Shown here one piece after another: positions 56,547 through 64,000 of a stretch of 64,000 nucleotides of DNA (position 1 is the stretch's first letter; every line of letters begins with the position of its first letter). A program made the translations under genes and the position numbers. The DNA is from Bursaphelenchus xylophilus (lineage: Eukaryota; Nematoda; Chromadorea; Rhabditida; Aphelenchoididae). The DNA lies in the NCBI GenBank assembly GCA_904066235.2, contig CAJFCV020000004.1:2852001-2916000 (forward strand), written 5' to 3'. The notes below the pieces were generated by a model. The model made no database searches and was not told the origin of the DNA. It was given only the letters and a program-made list of their open reading frames with translations.

Positions 56547-57750
56547 TTAGGTTGATTCAAAAGTTTTTCCACATTTTTTTGTGACACTTCAAAACAAAAT
56601 TTCTAGAGCCTGTTTGAATGTATGTTAAAACTGAAAGCATATATGTATGGGGCAGACTTTTGCAAAATTTTTGATTGGTAGTATTTTATTTTTTACAAGC
56701 TTCCTTTCAGAATATTTCAAAAATATAAGAAAATTCTTCGTTTGTGTCATGGTAAATATCCCGGGCCCTAGCCATTTTCCAGTCCACTAAAAAGTCTGGG
56801 ATTTTGGGTTATTCGTACTTGGGATGGCTATAGTTTCTTCTGAATTTATTGCTCTACTTACATCTAACCTGGTGTTTTTTGTAGCGTCCCATAAAGTTAG
56901 CCGGAGGGCAGAGTTCTCGACCGAAAGCCGATTTTTTAAATTTTTTTGAAAGGAGTTAGATTTTTTTGACTCGCTGCCATTCAGGATGTATGAAGACAGT
57001 ATGCTAACGATACATTCAAAAATTCACTAACTGAAATTGTCCTATACGGTAAAAAATTAGCATAAACTGCACATTTAGGCGGCTTTTTGTAATTTTTTTA
57101 CTGGTATGGCAAGAGGAGCTTCAGCTTAGCGCGTCTAGGAACTGATAGTGTATGTCAAGGAGGATCAATTATTTATTAAATAACTAGGATACCGGGCGAG
57201 AGTAATGAACAGAAAACGTTTTTGTAAAAATTCCCTAAATTTCGTAAAATATTGGTAGATTTGAAAGATTCGATTTTTCTACCGCATAGCTAAAGCTAGC
57301 GCGAATGTTTAGCGTTGGAGTTGTAGTGCTACTCATACACTACAACAACAGAAAGCGTTATCTCTTAGTGCTTCTAATAGCTGCGTCTACAGGGTCTACT
57401 TTTTCCAGACCCTAATTTTTGATTTTTCGCACTAAAAATTTTTCGACTAGCCCTATAACAAATTGTCCTCGATGCCATAGAGATTACATACAGGCATACC
57501 ATATTCTAGAATATTAAGAAGATGCAGCCACTCTAGACGTAACGCCGGCGGTTTACTTTTTCTTCCTTCAAGTAGTTAAGGTTTAACACGGCGCTACTAT
57601 TACAAATTCCTAAGTTGTAAAAAGCTGTTAATCTAATATAATCTACAAACAGCCCCCTTTCTAACAACATATATATCAGGCACTCTGGCTTCGGTTTAAA
57701 TTTTTTAAAATTTTTGAAAGACATGTGGAAAAACTTTTGAATCAACCTAA
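56547..57750. mobile_element. Mariner-type element, apparently non-coding
   Basis: 28-bp perfect terminal inverted repeats starting TTAGGTTGATTCAAAAGTTT, flanked by TA at 56545-56546 and 57751-57752. Start sequence and TA target are typical of mariner. 1.2 kb is near full length, but I find no transposase reading frame or readable catalytic motif, so it is decayed or non-autonomous. Confidence 0.8.
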
Positions 57751-57757
57751 TATTTAA

Positions 57758-58993
57758 CCCTTTCCGGACGAGTCGGCACGTCCATGCAGAAATGAAAGAG
57801 GGTACCCTACTGAGTAACGGCATAATAGTGGTTCAGCCCATCGAAGCGTTATTTGGGACTTATGACAAAAAATGTCCTAAAAAGTACCCCCAGTTGACAT
57901 AACCTTTATAAAATTTTGCTAACGACCTGTAAATTAGACACTACCCCTAAGTTAAAGTCTAACACTCCTACTACTGTTACATCCAAGAACTGTCCAAATC
58001 GGACCACTACGGGATTAGTTATCGACTTTTGGAAATTGAATTTTAAATTTCGACCAATTTTGGGCCCAAAATTGAGTATACCTTCCGTCGGAATCAACCA
58101 TTCCGGTCCAAGTGTGGTTTTTCTGAATCTACATTGACGCTAGCTTCTTCCTAGAATGTTTCCAGAAAAAACCTATAGAGCACGTTTCTGTAAAAAGCGA
58201 AAAAGTTGAAAACGTAAAGGTTTCACCGTATAAAATGTCGCCGCCAGCCGAGAAGGGTCGGGCGCAGCTCGAAAGGCGAAAATAATATTTTTTCTTCGAA
58301 AAATATTATTTTAGTGTCGAGAAGCTGAATTCAGATGAAATACAGACAGACAGAGCACGCAAACATTAACTCAATGTCATTTTAATATTTTTAATGCGTT
58401 TTCAGGCAATTTCATTGGATTTTGCTTTAGTTTCACACTAAAATAATATTTTTCGAAGAAAAAATATTATTTCGCCTTTCGAGCTGCGCCCGACCCTTCT
58501 CGGCTGGCGGCGACATTTTATACGGTGAAACCTTTACGTTTTCAACTTTTTCGCTTTTTACAGAAACGTGCTCTATAGGTTTTTTCTGGAAACATTCTAG
58601 GAAGAAGCTAGCGTCAATGTAGATTCAGAAAAACCACACTTGGACCGGAATGGTTGATTCCGACGGAAGGTATACTCAATTTTGGGCCCAAAATTGGTCG
58701 AAATTTAAAATTCAATTTCCAAAAGTCGATAACTAATCCCGTAGTGGTCCGATTTGGACAGTTCTTGGATGTAACAGTAGTAGGAGTGTTAGACTTTAAC
58801 TTAGGGGTAGTGTCTAATTTACAGGTCGTTAGCAAAATTTTATAAAGGTTATGTCAACTGGGGGTACTTTTTAGGACATTTTTTGTCATAAGTCCCAAAT
58901 AACGCTTCGATGGGCTGAACCACTATTATGCCGTTACTCAGTAGGGTACCCTCTTTCATTTCTGCATGGAGGTGCCGACTCGTCCGGAAAGGG
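57758..58993. mobile_element. piggyBac-type foldback (TTAA target)
   Basis: Ends CCCTTTCCGGACGAGTCGGC and its inverse, flanked on both sides by TTAA (57754-57757, 58994-58997). Arms of about 560 bp are almost identical inverse copies; the spacer is about 110 bp. The TTAA target with CCCTTT ends is characteristic of piggyBac-like elements. Each arm includes a CCGTATAAAATGTCGCC word of the intronic hairpin family. Near-identity of the arms suggests a young element or gene conversion. Confidence 0.88.
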
Positions 58994-59178
58994 TTAAAAA
59001 AAACAATCTTGAATCACGTATTTTAAAATAACTTTCAGGCACTGGACCAGTTCTAAAAATCTTCAACCTTAACTCAAATTTTATTAGAGATCATTGTACA
59101 GAAAATGTTTCAAAATTCAAGGAATCGATAAAAATCGTTGAATAAAAGATATGCAATCTAATTTAGAGATGAGAAAAT

Positions 59179-61617
59179 TCATTCATCCACATCCATTTCC
59201 TGAACTTCATCATCATCGGGGTCAAAATGAGTTCTTTCGATCAATTCTTCATCAATGAACACTTCGAACGGCAAAGTTTCCAGGGTTTTTGGGTTAAATA
59301 GATACACCTAAAAGTAAAAAAAGTATTGACATAACTTCTACAGCCTTATCCCACCAGTAAACATCCAAATTCAACAATTTTCCGCACGGGGATTCGAACC
59401 CTCCCCAAAATCAAAACCATCTCACAACCCACTGCACCATTCGAACACACTTTCAATTTTATTTCAAAAATCGGTTTACAGACCTATTTAGCATCTATTC
59501 CACCTAATAACCATCATTTGATCCATCTAAACACCTAACAAAAACTCACCTCATGAGTTTGACTGAACCTGGGCAAGGATAACATCAAAACCTTGCATCC
59601 ATCCGACAATTTGACCATTTCCGATGCAAATTTCGGCTGGTTTCCGACAAAGAAGACATGAGGAGTCTCTTTGATGACCAATGGGTCTTTTCCAACGTAC
59701 GGATGCCCATCAATCGTGTCTGGGCAGGTCGGGCAGAGATGGGACTTTTCCAGGAGATCTTTCATGAGTTCAATTGTTGATTTTCCCTTCGTATATCTGA
59801 TCATATCATCAATGTTCTGGCCTAGAACAAGAATCAGCGAGTTTTGCCAAAAAAAGTGACATTTTATACGATGAAACATTTCCTGAGGAAAAAATATTGC
59901 CAAATTTAAACATTCCAAACCATTTTTTCTGGCTCAAAAAACTGAAACCACAATTATTTCTCTTAATTCAATCAATAACAATAGGAATATTACCCTATTT
60001 CCGCCAAATTTTCCATTCCAAAAAATCATCGTATAAAATGTCGCCCAGTCACAAAAACGACCAAAAAACCAACCTGAAGATCCCAAGAATCTCACCCCAT
60101 CGTAGTCAAAGGAATATGGGTTCGTTACGGTATCGCAATTACTGTAATATTTCTTATTTCTCAACAAGGACTTCTTCAAAATCGGTCGCTGTGGCCATAG
60201 GGCGTCACAAATGTCGTTGGGGCCGGGCATAAGCGTCACCGGGACTGTCATCTAAACAAGAAATGTATTTATTACATCCAAAGTCTCTTCGGAGCAGCTT
60301 ACAGTCATATCTTCGAGCAGCCGGTCCAATTGCTCGAGGCCATTAGGTTCGTAGGTCTGACTTTGTCCCAATTTGGTCACCATGTACCGAGTGTAGTCCT
60401 AAAACCGGAAAACTGAACACAATATAAACAAAACCACCTTTGTCGATATCCTCACAGTGTCGCCTACAAATATAACCCGTCCCACTTTCTTGCCCAGGTC
60501 ACATTGCTGCGGGTCCAACGAATTTCCTTGCAGAAAGTCGGCCAGCTGATGGAACGCCGCCATTTTCCACTCGTTTTTGGCGATTTGAGCGTTCAGGTTG
60601 AAGCCCGATATAAACATTATGTATCTAAAAGCCAACAAATTTATTTATAGCGTATTCCACTTACGAATCCGAGACTTTGGAGGGCCAGGGGATCTGTGGA
60701 GCCAACTGGGGACAGATCACTTTTTCCACGACAAAATCTTCGTTTGCATCTTTGGCGCCGTAAAATCCGAGGATGTTTCCGGTCACGAAATGATCCTAGA
60801 AGCAAACAGATTACATGCCAAACTCAAATTTGTATGGTCAGCGACTTTTGAATATGACGTGCCTCCAATTCTCATTTTTTCAATCTAAAATCCAAAGAAA
60901 CGACAAAAAAATCACATACCTTGTTAATATCAGCTCCAACCAAAGGAAGCCGCTGTTTATCATCTTCAATCTCAAGTGTATCCGCAGATGAGCATAAAGT
61001 TTCAACTCTAGCATACGGATTTTCGGCATTTAGTTCTGCCTCTTCTTCTGCGTCCTCCAGATCCCAAAGCTCATCCTCATCGTCAAAATCTTGCTTCTTG
61101 AATTCGTCAAAGACGCTGGGTCGATTTTTACATCGTTTTATCGTTACACCGCAGATCAACGCCGGCCGATTTGGAACAAGTTTCGAAAGAGGTGTGATCT
61201 TGATGGATTTGTCTGGAAACCGTAAATGTAAAGGATAAACAAGCACGAATCTTGTCGAAGAAAGCTAAGAACGACATGAAAAATATAGTACAAAACAAAA
61301 AAACATTGATTTAGATATAAATTTCATTTTTCTTCAACATTCATGCCTAGTACAAATTTTTGGTAAAATTTCTAATTGGATGGCCCAAATTCCAACTCAA
61401 TCTCTCTCTAAACCAAGAATACAGAAAAATAAAACCACTTACCAACTTCTTCCCTAGCTCTGGCCAAGATTCGTCCCTTCAGAGCTTGGACTCGGCTATC
61501 ATAGTATCGGAAATATTGCCGATTCTGAAGATCGGCTTGTCTGTCCTCTTCTTCATAGTAAAATTGATCAAAGCGGTGCTCAAACGGGACCTTGATTCGC
61601 TGATTCTCCTGAGACAT
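59179..61617 (-). CDS. POLD2: DNA polymerase delta subunit 2 (p50)
   Basis: Regulatory B-subunit of the lagging-strand polymerase. 486 residues from exons 61443-61617, 60920-61212, 60665-60795, 60438-60624, 60303-60398, 60074-60251, 59550-59821 and 59179-59307. An OB-fold region (RPALICGVTIKRC, then GNILGFYGAKD) is followed by the calcineurin-like fold: ISGFNLNA, GRVIFVGDT, VPVTLMPGPNDICDALWPQ, TNPYSFDYDGVRFLGSSG and GQNIDDMIRYT. Phosphodiesterase metal ligands are degenerate, as is normal for the family. ATG 61617 is preferred because CTTCAG ends just before it; ATG 61629 is in frame. Intron 6 holds a large-loop ATTTTATACGAT hairpin (59858-60047), and intron 7 a tRNA-like relic. Length fits the family. 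Confidence 0.95.
59383..59452 (-). pseudogene. tRNA-like relic in POLD2 intron 7
   Basis: Reverse strand: A-box AATGGTGCAGTGGGTTG, B-box GAGGGTTCGAATCCCCG. The acceptor ends do not pair; not a working tRNA. Confidence 0.5.
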
Positions 61618-62180
61618 AGCCTGAAGCATTGAATTTTATGTAAAAACCAGAATTTTTTGCGCAATCTTTGATTCAATACCAACAAGAATAAAGTGAAGGT
61701 AAAATTGATAAAAATTTTTAACAAAATTAGAGGCTACTCCAGTAATTTACGTGTAAAAAAAGGAAAGTAAAAGTTATTTTATTTGTTTCGCGAAAAGGCG
61801 CCAAAATAATATTTTTTTTTTGACATTTCGTCATATTATTGATTTTTTCACATAATTTCAAAATTCAAATTGGAATTTTTCTAATCCATTGCGAAATGTT
61901 TGGCTTATGTCATCGGGGTCTGCAGAGACCACGTGCGACCATTTACATAGCCTTTGTTGACTATTTACACAAACTTACGCGATATTTACAGCCTAATCCC
62001 CGGAGGTCCGAATTCGGTCACAAACCCATAGTCTTCTCATGCAAAAACAGCCCCAATATGAAGAGTTAGACTATTTTCGGTAATTTCGAACTCAAAAGAT
62101 CTTCAAAGTGTTGGTCTTTTCTTATTAGTTATATTACTTTAGAGGGTTACGGTAATTTTTTTCTCTCATTCTCTACTAAC

Positions 62181-62629
62181 AAGGGAAGTACCCCAAGTGC
62201 GACGCATAGATTTTGATGAAACTTGGCAAAAATTTAGAATAATTTTTTCTAAGATATATGCGAGAATTCTAGGTCGCGCTTTGCAGAAACAACCTAGATT
62301 TTTAGATCGAAATTCAGCGAAAATTTGAGAATTTTTGCCGATTTTTGGCACGAAAAGTTTCACACTTATTTCTACTGTAGAGGGTAATGTTTCCACAAAA
62401 AATCAATTTTTTCCACACGAAACTAGCAAAGTTATTGCCAAAAAAGTGCTTTTCTCTCTGACCGCTCTCCGCATTTCGCGTACTCTCTCGGCTTCAAAAG
62501 ATCGTTCAATATCTCAGTGGCGCTTGCAAAGCGCGGGCTAAAACTTTCAGTAATTGATATCTAGTCTATGCCCGATGTGTGTGCAAAATTTAAAGAAAAT
62601 CTGAGCGTTGAACTTGGGGTACTTCCCTT
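62181..62629 (-). mobile_element. Family A MITE
   Basis: AAGGGAAGTACCCCAAGTGC and its inverse; TAA on both outer sides (CTAA-C and G-TAAA) hints at a 2-3 bp TA/TAA target duplication for family A. Confidence 0.8.
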
Positions 62630-62936
62630 GTAAATCAATGTTGTTTAGGCCAAATATTTACGTTTGGCCTGAACCCCAAACGTAATTGGCATTGTCCCAA
62701 ACCATCTCCCGTAGAAATACAGTACTTGCACATCTTTTATGAATTGAATTCTCACTTGGAAGTCGAAAAAAAAACAAGTGTGAAAAATAGGCGAGACGAA
62801 GGAAGGGAAAACAGGCACATTGTCACAGGAAAACCGTAGTGTGGGACTTGGAATTTAATGTCGGACTAATAATATGTTTTTGTAAATATGTAAATATTTA
62901 CTAGTATATATACAACAGTTTTTGTAAGGCGCTTTG

Positions 62937-63808
62937 GATTTTCGGGTCAGCGGCAATTCGGGTCAACGATACTTTGGATCGCGTCGATTCGTCGTTGTAG
63001 GCATCAGGGAGGCCAGGAGAAGGCTTAGTTAGTAAAAATAATAAGATTGATTGTGACCTGTGTAGGATATCTTATAATTTTTTGGGGTATTTTACATGCA
63101 CTCACATCAATAATATCTAGATAAAAGTTACAGATCTTCTTTTTTCGCCGCAAATTTTGGTCTTCTATAGTTTAGTAGAAATAATAAGATTGATCCGATT
63201 ATAGGATATCTTAACACATATTTTGAGGTATTTTACATGTACTCACATGAATATGTAATAATATATACAGTGGCGGACCTGATCCAGTGGCAAAAAACGT
63301 ACCATTTTGCATCCGGGAAGTATCAAAAATGTGGCAAAATACCCCCTTCTCCAAGTGAAAAACTGCGACTTTAAAATCCCTTTTTGTGAGGGAAAGATTG
63401 CGCCCTTCAAGAAGAAGTTTCTTAGTTTGACAAGGAGGCATTTTGCCACATTTTTAATACTTCCCGGATGCAAAATGGTACGTTTTTTGCCACTGGATCA
63501 GGTCCGTCATTGTAGACGAAATTTATGGATCTTCGTTTTTTGCCGCAAATTTTGTTCTTTTATATGTTAAAATCACTCAGGGTTAAGGAAACTATCGTTA
63601 TTAGTTCTTTTGTAAGACCCTGTAGAATTAGTGGACGTATTTTAAGCCTTCGCCAAGTCTCCGCCGAGCCTTCGCCAAGCCTCCGCTGACCATCCAACGG
63701 CTTTGTCAGGCCTTGTAGGCACTTCGTACAACCTTTTTTGACATCCACTTGACCTACACCTCGTATCGATCAATTTTTTTTGTTGACCCGAATGGTCGTC
63801 GACCCGAA
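62937..63808 (+). repeat. Family C element interrupted by a family B MITE
   Basis: Left TTTTCGGGTCAGCGGCAATT, right GTCGTCGACCCGAAAAGTC. A segment with AGTAGAAATAATAAGATTGA is partly duplicated inside. The right half (CTTCGCCAAGTCTCCGCCGA) matches the copies at 8.4 and 33.5 kb. Confidence 0.7.
63268..63512. mobile_element. Family B MITE inside a family C element
   Basis: TA-CAGTGGCGGACCTGATCC to GGATCAGGTCCGTCATTG-TA. Complete, with TA flanks. Confidence 0.88.
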
Positions 63809-64000
63809 AAGTCAGGGCACAAAAAATTTATGTTTTTTGCACCGTGTGGCCTCATTTTCGAGTTCGACTTGGTATCGCCAATTTGAAGTGGGCTGTTTTA
63901 TTATCAAATTAGCTAATTTCATCAACCTTGTGGTCTGTTTATATCACTTGACTTATAGTATTATGAGTAAAAGTAATGTGATGATGTTTAGAACGCGCCC

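Larger units (their letters stand above)
56285..59178. other. Intergenic region dominated by two DNA transposons
   Basis: Between the secreted protein gene and POLD2. 56547-57750 is a mariner-type element and 57758-58993 a piggyBac-type foldback. 58998-59178 is the POLD2 3' flank. No gene supported. Confidence 0.6.
61618..64000. other. Repeat-rich region upstream of POLD2
   Basis: No gene recognised. Contains a family-A MITE (62181-62629), a family-C element (62937-63808) and a family-B MITE inside it (63268-63512). 61780-62160 and 62640-62930 show nothing I can name. Confidence 0.55.

Noticed and set aside
57533..57823. Minus-strand ORF overlapping the mariner right end as a transposase fragment
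   Set aside because: It runs across the terminal repeat into the neighbouring element and shows no recognisable transposase motif.
57916..58835. Identical 73-codon ORFs on opposite strands (57916-58137 and 58614-58835)
   Set aside because: They are mirror images produced by the foldback arms, with no start context, domain or splice support.

Overview
This window is nuclear DNA of a nematode; the genus cannot be fixed from the sequence alone. The evidence is intron-rich genes with GT...TTTCAG or TTTTAG borders, start codons a few bases after trans-splice-like acceptors, and gene families that look nematode-typed (a myristoylation-motif carboxylesterase, orthologues of PBS-1 and GTBP-1, a Myt1-type kinase). 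It carries an exceptional load of small inverted-repeat transposons. Gene models below were built by hand-joining exons so that splice phase is kept; coordinates are in this window.

Layout. 618-4525 (-): type-B carboxylesterase, cut by the left edge. 4.5-10.5 kb: gene-free and filled with MITEs. 10478-12012 (+): 62-aa secreted peptide gene with a large MITE-filled intron. 12245-13768 (+): mitochondrial-looking MDR/quinone oxidoreductase-like protein with a GC-AG intron. 13966-22719 (+): 16-exon, 511-aa secreted helical protein that I do not recognise. 22883-24028 (-): HSCB iron-sulfur co-chaperone, head-to-head with 24293-28969 (+), CTF18 clamp-loader subunit, whose intron 5 contains a good tRNA-Glu(UUC). 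29777-31492 (-): G3BP/GTBP-1 stress-granule protein. 34369-34982 (+): an NTF2-only paralogue of it. 35795-36644 (-): CNBP-like five-zinc-knuckle protein. 37222-38690 (+): proteasome beta-1. 39191-40472 (+): secreted EF-hand protein. 40.5-46 kb: gene-poor. 46029-48141 (+): Myt1/Wee1-type kinase, followed by a small membrane-protein exon at 48449-48694. 48.7-54.1 kb: gene-poor, with many tRNA-like relics. 54116-56284 (+): small secreted cysteine-containing protein. 56547-58993: a mariner-type element next to a piggyBac-type foldback. 59179-61617 (-): DNA polymerase delta subunit 2. 61.6-64 kb: repeats only.

Functional themes are ordinary housekeeping: replication and cohesion (CTF18, POLD2), mitochondria (HSCB, MDR protein), proteolysis (PSMB6), RNA granules (G3BP, CNBP) and mitotic entry (Myt1). 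The unusual content is in the non-coding fraction. There are eight long foldbacks (0.4-1.4 kb). A Tc1-like palindromic MITE (family B, 11 copies) sits exactly at the centre of two larger inverted duplications. There are nested insertions with readable target-site duplications. Two families of tiny hairpins (stems around ATTTTATACGATGAAA and AGACTTGACTC) recur almost only in introns.
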